From the NCBI GenBank assembly GCA_032164245.1, contig JAVMKO010000003.1, positions 8,318,651-8,382,650 of the forward strand: a stretch of 64,000 nucleotides of DNA, in the 5' to 3' direction. The notes below the pieces were generated by a model that saw only the letters and a program-made list of their open reading frames with translations, had not been told where the DNA came from and made no database searches. Numbering within the stretch: the first letter of the stretch is position 1; each line of letters starts with the position of its first letter. Origin of the DNA: Sternotherus odoratus (Eukaryota; Chordata; Testudines; Kinosternidae). Positions 1-12,261 of this stretch are shown here, piece after piece. The translations under genes were made by a program, and so were the position numbers.

Positions 1-2951
1 GTAAACCTTTGATCATTTTTGTTCCTCTCCTCTGGACTCTCTCCATTTTGTCCATGTCTCTCCTAAAGTATGGCTCCCAGAAGTTGACACAGTACTTCAA
101 CCGAGGCTATACCTGTGCCAACTACAGTGGGACAAGACCACCTGTGCCTTACCGACAACACTCCTGCTAATACACCCCAGAATATTAGCTTTTTTTGGCA
201 GCTGCATCACATTGTTGACTCACCTTCCATGCGTGATCCACTCTAACCCTATAGCACTATAACCTGGAGAATTATTCCCCAGTTTGTAGCTGTGCATTTG
301 ATTTTCTCCTTTTTTAAACGGAGCACTTCTCACTTAGCTTTCTTGAATTTCGTCTTGTGGAATTCAGACCAGTTCTTCACTTTGTCTTTTGAAGTCTAAT
401 CCTATCCTCCAAAGTGCTTGCAACCCCTCCCAGCCTGTCTGCATCTGCACATTTTACAAGCATGCTCTTACTATATTATTCAACTTATTAATGAACATAT
501 GAACTCATGCTGGATCCAGGATGGACCACTGTGCAGTCCCATTATATACACCCTACCAGTTTGAAAGTGAACCATGGATAACTACTCGTTGAATATGGTC
601 TTTCAACCATATAAGGTTGTGCTTCAACCTTATAGTAATATACCCTAGACCACCTTTCCCTAGTTTGCTTGTAGGCATATCATGTGGAACTATGTCAGAT
701 GTCTTACTAAAAGTGAGATAGATCATATCATGTCGATGTCTTCCCCCTATCCACTAGGCCAGTAGTCCTGTTAAATCATGCCAAACTGACCAATTTTCCT
801 TCTTTATTCTAGACAAATCCATGGGGGCTATTATCCTCTAGGTGCTTACATATTAATTGTTTCAGAATTTGTTTCAGTATCTTTCCAAGGATTGAAGTTA
901 GGCTGACTGTTCTATAATTCCCTGGGAACTCTTAGTACATATCTTTAAAAATGGGAACAATCTTTGCCCTTCCTCGGTTCTCTGTGACCTTCCTTGTCTT
1001 CCAGAGGCTCTTGCATATATATGACCATTTTTATTAAAACTCTGTGGCACAATGTTTCATAGGGACCATGAATCCCCTGCTCTGGAGCTTCACGCACTGT
1101 TCAGAGATGGGGAAATTCCTGCTCTGCCTTTGATTTGTAATGTAATATCATATTATTCTAGTCTTAATGGATATAAACACGGTTTCCGATGAAGTGACAG
1201 CAGCAGAGATCATCAATGCAGCATTTCTGGTAATCTGGGAGATGACGTCTTGCTTTGGAAAATTCTTGGAGAAAATCAACAAAGGAGCCTTCCTATAATC
1301 CATAATATCTTCTTCTTCTTCTTCTTTTAATAAATGTAACTGGTTGAGATGGTGTAATGCAAACACGTGTGTGAGTGTTTTGATTGGCACGCAGGGGTTC
1401 TCATATTTTTTTCCCATCAAAATCCCTTTGTTCTTTCTCCTCTTTTCTCCTCCTGTACATTTTGATATAGTACAATGGGGATAATGGCCATGCTTTGAAA
1501 TGTTTGCAATGCGCCATTGCTAAAAGGGCCTGTGACAGAAACCACATCCGTGTTCTATGTTCCAGCCCTTGACAGGGTTCTTACATGGCTGTCACTGTCC
1601 CTTTAAGTATGTGAAAGAAGATGGGTGTATCTCTCTTCTACTCCACCACCTGCTCCATAATTCCCCATAAAATATAGCCCCCTTCGCAATCCAATCTCCT
1701 CTCCCCTTCCCATCAGTTAAGCCATTAGTTGGGAGTGTAGAATCCACTTACATATTGGAAGTTGCTCTCTGCTGTCTACTATCCTATCCTGCTGGGCTCA
1801 CATATCACATGCAGAAGCTTATACGCTATGATCACCAAAGCTACACACTGAGCTGGGCCCCTCAATCCACCTCCATCTGGGCCTCTTGCCTCAGCTTCAG
1901 AGTGGGTTCCCCAGCCATATCCACCCAAACCCCCCTCATCCAAAGCAGAACCCTGGCCCCCACACAGCTTGTCCCATCTCCCCAGTGTGATATGCATCGT
2001 AACTACCCGTTTTCTGGATCTCAGGTGTTCACATTTACATTCCCTGCACCTCAACCCGCAACCCACCTCACATGAAGAGACAGGGAGAGGGGCTCAGACA
2101 CCACAAGAGGAGCAGATCCAAGGACACATGGGAGGCAGGGAGAATGGCTTGGAGCCTGTGGAGAGGTTGTGTTCCCATCAATCCCAGCACGCCCACTGGA
2201 AGAGAAAATTCAAGGCTGACATTCCCCCACCCACCCCAAACCCTCAACTTCATCTGCTAGCCCCGTGATTCTCCAACCCATACCACCTTATCGCCTCCTC
2301 TGTACCTGAGCCTCCCAACTCCTCTTCCCCCACCACCAATTCCCACTCCCTCTCCTCAGAATAATAATATTCTCCTCTCCCGCTGTGCAGACCCAACCCG
2401 CTATTCCCATCTGCTCTTGCACCCTTACTCAATCACCTTGCGTGAGTTCTTAAATGGATTATTTCTTCAAAAATAATTTCAGTGCTTTTTGAATAGTGTG
2501 CTGAGCTCAGGTTCCAATTCTTAATAATAATAACAACAATGACTGAAGTATTTCCCTCCAGACCTTAAAATTCATCCTCAGATTGAAACCCACCTTTGGC
2601 AGAAATCTCCAGAGTTCCAGCCCCAGAGGGGTGTTAAGTGGTCCATTAATTGCAATGAGATGGCCTCAGTGGAATGAGAACATAGCCTGGAGATGTACAG
2701 TGCTGCCTGGTTTCTGATGTGTTTCAAACACACCCTTTCTCAGCACTTCACACCAGTCTCAGGGGTGTGTTCTTAGTGCATGCGCCAAACATGTCTGTTC
2801 TAAGTTCCAGGGAAATTCAAATAGTTGAAATCATTAGTTGACTTTTATGTTTTTTATTCAAAATGTGATAATTAATGTAACCGATCTTCCTGATTTCAGT
2901 GGGAATTGGGTGTCCAAATACTTTTAAAAATCTGGCTCTAAGTAAGTTGAC
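1..2951. other. Duplicated defensin 3' flank, no gene recognised (unit 1)
   Basis: Four copies occur (21,111-24,142; 33,962-36,954; 48,803-50,914). Frames such as the 106-codon one at 1,755-2,075 recur in the copies at similar length, but overlap frames on both strands, are proline/serine rich and match no family I recognise. A short (TCT)n tract lies near 1,311. No gene is supported. Confidence 0.6.
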
Positions 2952-2954
2952 TAA

Positions 2955-3248
2955 GGGTATGTCTACACTGCCTGCCAAATCGGTGAGTAGCGATCGATCT
3001 ATCGGGGGTCAACTCATCACGTCTAGTCCAGATGCGAAAATTCAATCCCCGAGTGCTCTTCCGTTGACTATGGTACTCCCCACCGTGAGGGGCACAGTTG
3101 AAGTCGACAGGGGAGTGGCAGCAGTTGACTCACCGCCGTGAAGACGCTGTGGTAAGTTGATCTAAATACGTCAACTTCAGCTACACTATTCTCCTAGCTG
3201 AAATTGCATATCTTAGATCGATCCCCCACCCCAAGTGTAGACCAGGGC
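2955..3248. mobile_element. MITE, PIF/Harbinger-like (unit 1)
   Basis: A ~294-bp element with imperfect terminal inverted repeats (GGGTATGTCTACACTG at the left; AGTGTAGACCAGGGC at the right) flanked by TAA on both sides. A 3-bp TAA/TTA duplication is typical of PIF/Harbinger. No transposase is encoded. Confidence 0.6.
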
Positions 3249-3972
3249 TAAGTTTCTAAATCTAACTTTGGAGCTGTTTGGTTTAATTGCCACCGACTGT
3301 CCCATATCCCCATTAGCAAAGGTGCTTAATTACAAATTAATAAAAATCTGTAATTAGGATGCATAGTTCCATATTGGTACCAGTTAATTGTCCAGCACAC
3401 TACAGACCTACAATAATGTAAGCCTACATAATGTAAGACATATGCATAATTTGGGATAAAACATTTGAATTAGTTAATTTGATATATTATCTCTTGATAA
3501 ATGGTAACAACATATATTGATTTCATCCCAATTATTTTCATAAACCATCTTTATTTTGCTCTCTCAAATTATTAATTGCTTTCAATTCTACTTTGATGAG
3601 TAAAAATATAAATAAGAACATAAGAATATAGATGTGCAATAATTCTCCAGTCTGTAATTTGATTAAGGAACAGATATGCAAAGAAACATGAAAAATGTGC
3701 AAGCAACTGGTTAATCAAACCTATTTACCCTACCTGTGTTTTAAACATATGTTTCCAAAAACAATGGATTTCCTGAAACAATCTCAGGACATCTTTGGTG
3801 CCATTTACAATATAATCATTATTAGTAACAGATTTCAGGAGATGTCCATATGACATTTGGATCACAAGATTTGTTCAGCTCACAAAATCCATAAGGCCTG
3901 GTAATTAAAGGAACTTTCTTTCTCCTCTCTGTCGTGGTGGCTCTTCTCTTGGTGGACTTTCAGCCATTAGTC

Positions 3973-4016
3973 ATGACGATCCTTTACCTTCTCTTTGGTG
4001 CTACTGGATGATGTAG
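3973..4016 (+). pseudogene. Relic defensin signal-peptide exon, unit 1 (14-bp deletion)
   Basis: The sequence starts ATGACGATCCTTTACCTTCT, close to the defensin signal exon, and encodes MTILYLLFG. Upstream sequence (about 3,780-3,970) also aligns loosely with the defensin 5' flank (TTTGGTGCCATTTACAATAT against TTTTGGTGCTGTACAAATAA). Relative to units 2, 4 and 5, this copy lacks 14 bases between two TGGT repeats, which shifts the frame into TGA. An LTR starting TGTAACCC abuts it at 4,018, and no matching mature exon follows. It is non-functional. Confidence 0.72.
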
Positions 4017-4017
4017 G

Positions 4018-4478
4018 TGTAACCCTTCTGCCCAACGGAGCTGGCAGCAACGAGGGCCGGGTTCAGTATCCAGGGGTTCCATTCCAATGACACAATACAA
4101 AACCGGCTCGAGCCCCCACCCAGTGACCTGGGACAACCATATGCCACCTTCTGGGCACCTTTAAGAGAAAATACTTCCCCTCTCGCAAGCACAGAGTCTG
4201 AGTGTACCAAAACCCTTTTAATAACAGAGAGAAACAATGTGGCATTACATTGGGGAAACACCACAACCAGGATTCATAACCCAAACCATGAACCAGTATC
4301 CCCCCCCCCAACACACACACACAAGCAAATGGGCTGTCCCCTTCACTCTGCTAGCAGTCAGTCAAACTGGTCCACTCCATCAGCTGCTCACCAATACGAT
4401 TTCAGCCCCCTCTACCCCCCCACACACACACTTAACACAGTGCTTAGTGATTTCAGCTCGTAAGTGAAAGAGGTTGCA
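4018..4478 (-). mobile_element. LTR fragment, TGTAACCC type (unit 1)
   Basis: Begins TGTAACCCTTCTGCCC, the reverse complement of LTR ends at 13,768 and 29,407 (...GGGCAGAAGGGTTACA). It cuts the relic signal exon at its donor. It lies opposite in orientation to the RNase H relic that follows. The outer boundary is approximate. Confidence 0.6.
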
Positions 4479-4479
4479 C

Positions 4480-4765
4480 CTGGCCGTGTTTCTCAGCAAG
4501 AAGGAGTCTGAGAGGGAGAGGCACTGGTCCATTCCTGAAAAGGAATGTTACGCCATCGTGTACGTTCTGGAGAAGCTACGCCCATACGTTTGGTGACGAT
4601 GGTTCCAGCTACATACCGACTATGCACTGAAGTGGCTTCATGGTGTCACCTACAAGAACAAAAAACTTCTTCGCTGGAGTTTAGCTCTCCTGGATTTTGA
4701 TTTTGACATACAACACATTCCAGGAACTTCCAATAAAGTGGCTGACACACTCTCCTGTGCTCGTT
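4480..4765 (+). pseudogene. Ty3/gypsy-like RNase H relic (unit 1)
   Basis: Translated fragments match the RNase H region of Ty3/gypsy-type polymerases: FLSKK-type start, EKECYAIVY, LEKLRPYVW, a TD.ALKWLHG segment, LLRWSLALLDFDF, IQHIPGTSNKVAD. A TGA interrupts it just after PYVW and the piece is detached from reverse transcriptase and integrase. It is a dead fragment. Confidence 0.75.
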
Positions 4766-5030
4766 GTATAACTTTGTCAGCCAGTACGAGCGATAGCAAA
4801 GGAAGAAGTGTGTGTGGGGGGGAATAGAGGATTCAGTCTTGCTGGCTCACGTTTGGCGAGGAGCTGCAGCCCTGGAGGGAGGAAATCTGGTAGTGTGGAG
4901 GGAGCTTGTTCTTATTTAAAGTCTCCCTGTCCTCAGCCCCGCAGCTCGAGAGTCAGCAAGGCAGGCACTGTGGCATCGGAGCAGCCAGAGGAGGCAGCAA
5001 ATTCTGTGGTTCCCAGGCTCTTTCTGTAGT

Positions 5031-6468
5031 CCTTCCACTGCACACATAGATATCCCATCCTTCCCTGGGCCTTCCACTGCACACATAGAAACCCCATCCT
5101 TCCCTGGGCCTTCCACTGAACACATAGAAATCCCATCCTTCCCTGGGCCTTCCACTGAACACATAGGAACCACATCCTTCCCTGGGCCTTCCACTGCACA
5201 CATAGAAACCCCATCCTTCCCTGGGCCTTCCACTGCACACATAGAAATCCCATCCTTCCCTGGGCCTTCCACTGCACACATAGAAATCCCATCCTTCCCT
5301 GGGCCTTCCACTGCACACATAGAAATCCCATCCTTCCCTGGGCCTTCCACTGCACACATAGAAATCCCATCCTTCCCTGGGCCTTCCACTGCACACGTAG
5401 AAACCCCATCCTTCCCTGGGCCTTCCACTGCACACGTAGAAACCCCATCCTTCCCTGGGCCTTCCACTGAACACATAGAAACCCCATCCTTCCCTGGGCC
5501 TTCCACTGAACACATAGAAATCCCATCCTTCCCTGGGCCTTCCACTGCACACGTAGAAACCCCATCCTTCCCTGGGCCTTCCACTGAACACATAGAAATC
5601 CCATCCTTCCCTGGGCCTTCCACTGCACACATAGAAACCCCATCCTTCCCGGGGCCTTACACTGAACACATAGAAACCCCATCCTTCCCTGGGCCTTCCA
5701 CTCAACACATAGAAATCCCATTCTTCCCTGGGCCTTCCACTGCACACATAGAAACCCCATCCTTCCCTGGGCCTTCCACTGAACACATAGAAACCCCATC
5801 CTTCCCTGGGCCTTCCACTGAACACATAGAAACCCCATCCTTCCCTGGGCCTTCCACTGAACACATAGAAACCCCATCCTTCCCTGGGCCTTCCACTGAA
5901 CACATAGAAATCCCATCCTTCCCTGGGCCTTCCACTGCACACGTAGAAACCCCATCCTTCCCTGGGCCTTCCACTGAACACGTAGAAATCCCATCCTTCC
6001 CTGGGCCTTCCACTGAACACGTAGAAATCCCATCCTTCCCTGGGCCTTCCATTGCACACGTAGAAATCCCATCCTTCCCTGGGCCTTCCACTGAACACAT
6101 AGAAACCCCATCCTTCCCTGGGCCTTCCACTGAACACATAGAAACCCCATCCTTCCCTGGGCCTTCCACTGAACACATAGAAACCCCATCCTTCCCTGGG
6201 CCTTCCACTGAACACATAGAAACCTCATCCTTCCCTGGGCCTTCCACTGCACACATAGAAACCCCATCCTTCCCTGGGCCTTCCACTGAACACATAGAAA
6301 TCCCATCCTTCCCTGGGCCTTCCACTGCACACATAGAAACCCCATCCTTCCCGGGGCCTTACACTGCACACATAGAAACCCCATCCTTCCCTGGGCCTTC
6401 CACTGAACACATAGAAATCCCATCCTTCCCTGGGCCTTCCACTGCACACATAGAAACCCCATCTTTCC
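5031..6468. repeat. 39-bp minisatellite, ~37 copies (unit 1)
   Basis: Tandem units of 39 bp (CCTTCCCTGGGCCTTCCACT followed by GCACACATAGAAACCCCAT, with G/A, C/T and A/G variants). Because 39 is divisible by three and no unit contains a stop on the minus strand, all three minus frames stay open for hundreds of codons. These frames have no start context, no domain and no homology I recognise, and are not called as genes. Confidence 0.93.
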
Positions 6469-6869
6469 TTTGGCTATAAATGCTATAGACCATGGTTCTC
6501 TTCCTGCCCTCATATAGGTTGGGTGCTGCTGGTAGGGATGGCATGGGTTCTCAGAATGAGTGGGTATGAAGTGTAGAAGGGTTAAATGTGCCAAATGCTT
6601 TTGTAGAGTAAAATGATGGGTGTGGAGTGGGGGGTATAAGCGTGTATCTGTATTCATGTGGGGCATATGTTGAAAGAGTGGATAGGAGAGTGTGGGATTC
6701 ATGGGGGTAGGTGATCCAGGAAGATGCATCTTGAGTAGTAGGGTGTAACAACTGTGGGTGGAGAGAGAGGTTGTAGTGAGAGTGGGTGTGAAATGATAAT
6801 GAAGATGTATGAAATATTTCCACTGAAGTTGGGTTCCATTCCACACAGAAATTACCTTACAGTCTAGGA

Positions 6870-7787
6870 CAGGGGTGGGCAAACTACGGCCCGCGGGCCA
6901 CATCCGGCCCGCGGTGCCATTGCATCCGGCCCCCCGGCTGAGGAGGCTTCCCCCGCCCCTCCCCCAGAAGCAGCTGCACGGACAGCATTCTGGGGGGCTG
7001 GGGCAGTGCACTACCCCCTCCCCCAGAGCCGCGCCGCGTGGCCAGCGTTGGGGGAGTGGGGGAGAGACGTGGTTGCGCTCCCGTCCTCCTCCGGAGCCGC
7101 GCCGCTGCGAGCAGCGCTCGGGGGGGGGGCGGGGTGTGGCTTCCCCCTCCCCCTGAGCCGCGCCGCACGGCCAGCGTTGGGGGGGGGGGCGGCTGAGCAC
7201 TCCACCCTCCCCCAGAGCCGCACTGCGCGCAGAGCTCTGGGGGCCGGGGCGCGCTCGCGCCTCTCCCAGAGCCATGTGGGGAGCACTGGGGGGCCGGGGC
7301 TGCGTGCTCCCCGCTCCCCCAGAGCCATGCCAGGAGGGGAGTGCTCTGGGGGCTGGGGCAGCATGCTAACCCCCTCCACCGGAACCCCACTGAGCAGCTA
7401 TGGTAAGGGGGGGGGCGCGTAGGCAGGGTTCTGGGGTGGTGGTTGGGGGGGATTTGGAGAGGGGCGGTCAGGGAGTGGGGTGAGTTGGATAGGGGGTGGG
7501 GTTCCAGGGTGGTGATTAGGGGGTGGGAGGGTGGATAGGAGTCGGGGCAGTCAGAGGACAGGGAGCAGGGGAATTGGGTAGGATCCTGGGGTGTGGTTAG
7601 GGGTCTCTAGAAGGGGAAATCGGGACAAGGTCGGGCGGGGCTGGATGGGTTGGAGATTCTCAGGGGGTAGTCAGGGGGCGGGAAGTGGGAGGGGACCAGA
7701 TTGGGGGCGGGGTCTTCCCTACCCGGCCCTCAATATAATTTGGCAAACCCGATGTGGCCCTCGAGCCAAAAAGTTTGCCCACCTCTG
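6870..7787. mobile_element. hAT-type element, non-autonomous (unit 1 only)
   Basis: 918 bp, very GC-rich, with terminal inverted repeats CAGGGGTGGGCAAACT / AGTTTGCCCACCTCTG and a perfect 8-bp duplication GTCTAGGA on both sides (6,862-6,869; 7,788-7,795). Units 3 and 5 have the empty site with a single GTCTAGGA. Encodes no recognisable transposase. Confidence 0.88.
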
Positions 7788-7795
7788 GTCTAGGA

Positions 7796-9205
7796 GCATA
7801 CAGCCCAAATGGACAATGCTTCAGGGTTGCATTAAAGCAAGATCCAATGGTTTAAGAATCAAGGGGACATCTCCCAGATTCCCAGAGATTTTGCCTAGAT
7901 TATGGGCAGAACCATAAGGGATACCTTCTGCGTATTTCAGATAAAAAGGCACAGGAGGAATTTGCCTAACACTGAATGGTGATTGTGACACCTAGGATAA
8001 TTCACTTAGATATGTCTACACAGTAAGCAGGATCTCATAGCAGGGAATCTTAGAATTCAAGTCTCCAGACTTGGCCTTGGGGCTAATTTACCTACAACTA
8101 CAGCATGAAAATGCAAAACAATTTTTTCTCACTTTCCGAAACCCAAAATGTATTTGTGGGGTTTTGTGCTGTTATTGGATTCTTGGTGGTTGTTTGGTTT
8201 TTAAGTGGTGTGGGTCAAAAGGGTTTCTCTCTGATGAGTTTCACCCAAGGCACTTCATGACACCTACAAAATCTTTACAGGACTCAAACTGAGAACACGA
8301 TTTAAGAAAATGTATGTTTAAATGTATATTTAAAACAGTACAGAAAAATGACTAATGGGGTTCTATTCCCTCTGTTCATATGCTTTAAAGCTTGAGACTT
8401 TTAAGTACTCTAAAATTCAAAGGTTTATGTGGATTGCTTTGAAATTTTGTGTCTCATCAAGGAATGGGATTTAGTTAGTGACCCAAATGCAGGGTCACAT
8501 GACTGACAGATTCATGAGTTATAGGCACCCCCCTCCAAACAAAAAGGTTTCCTTCTGCTGAAAATGGCAGCTAACAACTGGATGAATTATTGACTTCATT
8601 GAGAGTGATGGCTGGGAACTCTCCCTTCAATCAACACAACTAAGAATAGGTTCATGTAAGCCCCTATCCTAAGGCCAAAGGTGTGTTGGATTGAGTGGCT
8701 GAAGATTGCTGCAATTGGTGAGGCGTGAGAGGCAATTTTATTTGGGGGGAAATGTAAGCAAAGTCTTTGGGGAATGCCTTCTGGGAGGCAAGAGGTATTA
8801 AGGGGCAGAAGGAAGAGGCAATAGGGGGTGGAGGTTTGAAGATTTGTGGAGGCTTGAAGATTTATGGGGCTGTGTGGTAAAGAAGGGAAGAAAGGTTGGG
8901 GGCTCACATGAGTGAGGGGTGGGATTTGTGGGAGTGAAGGGTGGGACACTTGGAAGAGGGATTAGGGATGAGTAGAGGAGGACTGGGGGCCCATTCTGTG
9001 GGTGTACCTAGATCTTTTGCTCCTCTAGGGGGGTCTGAGCCCTCTTCTTTCACTCCTTATAAGAACTTGGATTTGGGGGTACTTGCCAAGGCCCTTACCT
9101 AGACTGAACCCCTCTCTTTCTCTCCCATGTGTGTGCTAGGATCTGGGTGGTTTCTCCTGGATTTCAGAAGTTTTAGTTTTGCTCAACTCGGTCTCCTGCA
9201 AGGGG
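7796..9205. other. Unit 1 spacer, no gene
   Basis: The first ~680 bases recur at 40,590-41,340 and 62,550-63,300. The part from ~8,480 to 9,193 is unique to unit 1; units 3 and 5 have a ~1.6 kb deletion from here to about 10,115. Nothing coding is recognisable. Confidence 0.6.
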
Positions 9206-11436
9206 ATTATATAAAACCTTAATGCTGCTTTAACACCGGTTTTATTGCATTGATGAAGTTGCACCCAATAAATTGCTTGGCACAAAGCCAATTCAAATCA
9301 ATGATGAAACTTTCACTAAGTTCATGACTGACCTACTGCAGACAGGAATGCAGGAAACAGGCCTATCTGGAAAGAGGTGTGGTAGAGTGGTGTATTTCTT
9401 CTGAACAAATTGAATCAATATTTTATATGTTTATAGGGCATTCTCCTAGTTTTATTCATCCAAACCCAGAGGAGAAAGGCAGAAGCTCACAGCATATGTG
9501 GATAGGGGACAGGGCACAGGGAGAGCCAGAGAAACTAGTGACAGTTGGCGTGGAGAAGAAAGGAGTTTCTGGTTTTGTTGTAACAGCCTTAGCAATAAGA
9601 GGGGAAAGTGCAGACTCAGGATGCTGCTGCATCGGACATGTGAGAGCCAACAGCCCCTGCAGAGGCTACGCATCTTTTCAGGATTCGTCTCATTTACACT
9701 CTATGAGGGGAGATCATGAAGTAACGGGGCTACAGTTGTAGCTCGGAAAACTGAAGAAAACGTCTAGTGCTTCTGTAATGGAGTTTGGCCCCTCAGTGCT
9801 CACTGGGGGGGTCCAAGTAGAATCAATGAGGTAGGGCAACTGTGACCTGATAACAGGTCGTTAGTTTTTCACCTAGAGAAAGAGATCTCCTAGCTTTTAA
9901 GTGCTAGAATCTATCACACTTACATCATGTTGTGCGAACTTCACCTTCAGCCCTTGGCATCCGTGTCACTGTTCACAGAGAAAGTAGTACTCACTGTGGG
10001 GCGAGGTGGCAGAATCTGGCCATGTTTCTCGGGTTTGTGGATTGTGCATTTCTTGTCCTGCTCTTGGAGCTCTGGGAGCAACCCTTGCAATCCCCAGCCT
10101 CCCCCAGGCAGAGCTGGGGTAGTGATGTGGCCCAGTGGATTCCTATCCCTTCTGATATCTTCAGGTAAACAGATATTCTTCTACAATGAGAACAGAGAGA
10201 GAGAGAGAGAGACCTGATAATGCCAGGACCTGACAGATATTAAGGAATAATTTAAAATTCTTTGTTTATTGATTTTATTTTTAACAAGTACATCATTCAA
10301 ATGCTTTTTAATCCATATGGAGGAAAAAAATGTTCCTTGTTAAAGGTTCAAGAATTGTGTACCTTCAATTCTGGGTTGGTCGATGAACCTCACAAACATT
10401 TCTCTGCAGCTCCACAGAGACCTATAGGAAATGACTAAAATTGACTTGCCTGTAATTTTTAAGGTAAATAACAATTGGAAGGTAGAGTGGGAGCTCATGA
10501 CCCCTGGGAATTGCCCCATGACTCCCCAGTTTGAGAACTTAAAATGAGGCAAAAAAGAGCATAGGCCCAGAGATACTGTCTTCTTTGCAACTACCCAGCA
10601 ATAATGGGGTTAAATTTTGACAGTGAATTTAGACCATTATGACATATATGACGCTGTGCATGAAGACCTTCCATGTCCTGCTATTAAAGGCTGAAGACAC
10701 CTGTTCTTCTTCAGAAGATATCGGTAGCTTGAGTCGATGAGGGGGGCTGCACCAACCTCTAAGATAGTGGGAGCAGGGACTGGGCCATCAATCACCTTCT
10801 GGAAAGTCAAAAGTGCAATAGGTCATTATCCAGTTTTGGGGTCCCAGTCCCCTAATCATTTTTTTGAACTCTGCTGGATTCTCTCCAATTTATCCACATT
10901 CTTTCTGTCATGGGGACCCCAAAACTGGATGTAATACTCCAGCTGTGGCCTTACCAGTGCCAAATACAGGGGAATAATTACTTCCCTTGATCTGCTGCCA
11001 ATGCTCCTACTAATTCAACCCAATATGCTGTTAGCCTTCTTGGCAACAAGGGCACACTGCTGACTCCCAGCCAGCTTCTCATCCACAATAATCCCCAGAA
11101 CCTTTTCTGCAGAACTACTGCTTAGACAATCGGTCCCCAGCCTGTAACTGTGCGTGGGATTCTTCCATCCTAAGTGCAGGACTCTGCACTTGTCCTTCTT
11201 GAACCCCATCAGATTTCTTTTGGCCAAATCCTCCAATTTGCCTAGGTCACCCTGGACCCTAGCCCTACCCTCCAACATATCTACCTCTCCCCTCAGCTTA
11301 CTGCCACCTATGAATTTGCTGAGGGTGGAATCTATCCATCATCCAGATGATTAATGAAGATGTTGAACAAAACTGGCCCCAGGACAGACCCCTGGGACAC
11401 TCCACTTGATACATTCTGACAACTAGACATTGAGCC
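9206..11436 (+). repeat. Left arm of large inverted repeat
   Basis: This sequence recurs in reverse complement at 16,703-19,411. For example, the frame MVEWCISSEQIESIFYMF lies here on + (9,379) and there on - (19,229). The right arm contains an extra hAT element and some sequence closer to the 58-kb copy. Contains (GA)n near 10,192 and CR1 at its inner end. No gene. Confidence 0.88.
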
Positions 11437-12261
11437 AATGATCACTGCCCATAGAGCCCAGTGATCTAGCCAGTTTTCTATCCACCTTATAGTCCATTCA
11501 TCCAATCCATATTTTTTAACTTGATGGCAAGAATACTTTGGGAGACCATATCAAAAGCTTTGCTAAAGTCAAGATATATCACATCCACCACCTTCCCCAT
11601 ATCCACAGGACTAGTTATTTCATCACAGAAGGCAATCAGGTTGGTCAGGCATGACTTGCACTTGGTGAATCCATGCTGACTATTCCTGATCACCTTCCTT
11701 TTCTACAATTCAAAATGGATTCCTTGAGGACCTACTCAATGATTTTTCCAGGTACCGAGGTGAGACTGACTGGTCTGTAGTTTCCTGTATTCCCTTTCTT
11801 CCCTTTTTTCAAGATGAGCACTATATTTGCCTTTCTCCAATCATCCAGGACCTCCCCTGATTGCCACAAGTTTTCAAAGACAATGGCCAATGGCTCTGCA
11901 GTCACATCAGCCAACTCCCTCACCATCCTTGGAAGCAGAACATCCCGCCCCATGGACTTGTACTCGTCCAGCTTTTCCAAATAGTCCTTAACCTGTTCTT
12001 TCACTACTGAAGTCTGCTCACCTTCTCCCCATGCTATGCTGCCCAGTGCAGCAGTCTGGGCGCTGACCTTGACTGTGAAGAATGAAGGGGAAAAAAGCAT
12101 TGAGTACTTCAGATTTTTCCACATCATCTGTCACTAGGTTGCCTTCCCCATTCAGTAAGGGTCCCATACTTTTCCTGACCACCCTATTGTTGCTAACATA
12201 CCTGTAGAAACCCTCCTTGTTATCCTTCACATCCCTTGCTAGCTGCAACTCCAATAGTGCT
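10860..12261 (-). pseudogene. CR1 LINE reverse transcriptase relic, 3' part (unit 1)
   Basis: Minus-strand fragments carry CR1 ORF2 motifs: [11 protein letters not shown] (polymerase motif A), GNYRPVSLTSVPGKIIE, and SSSAEKVLGIIVDEKL. The frame is broken by shifts and stops, so it is a dead copy. At 12,261 it is interrupted by a repeat-rich LTR insertion; the same position is continuous in unit 3. Confidence 0.88.

Noticed and set aside
1148..1420. Minus-strand 90-codon frame (MMGKKYENPCVPIKTL) present in four units.
   Set aside because: Variable glutamate run comes from a TCT microsatellite; unit 3 differs by an 85-bp duplication. No sign of coding constraint.
1755..2268. 106-codon frame starting MEVALCCLLSYPAGL, found in four units.
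   Set aside because: Retained by recent duplication; truncated in unit 4, overlapped by frames of equal quality on the opposite strand, and no recognisable domain or splice context.
5031..6468. Possible CRISPR array because of regular ~39-bp periodicity.
   Set aside because: Units are directly adjacent with no unique spacers, and the genome is eukaryotic.
4933..7275. 780-codon minus-strand reading frame (repeating GFLCVQWKAQGRM) and its 420- and 238-codon companions in other frames.
   Set aside because: It is the 39-bp minisatellite read in three frames. Repeat length divisible by three and absence of stops explain it; flanks are hAT and LTR DNA, and copy number varies freely between units.
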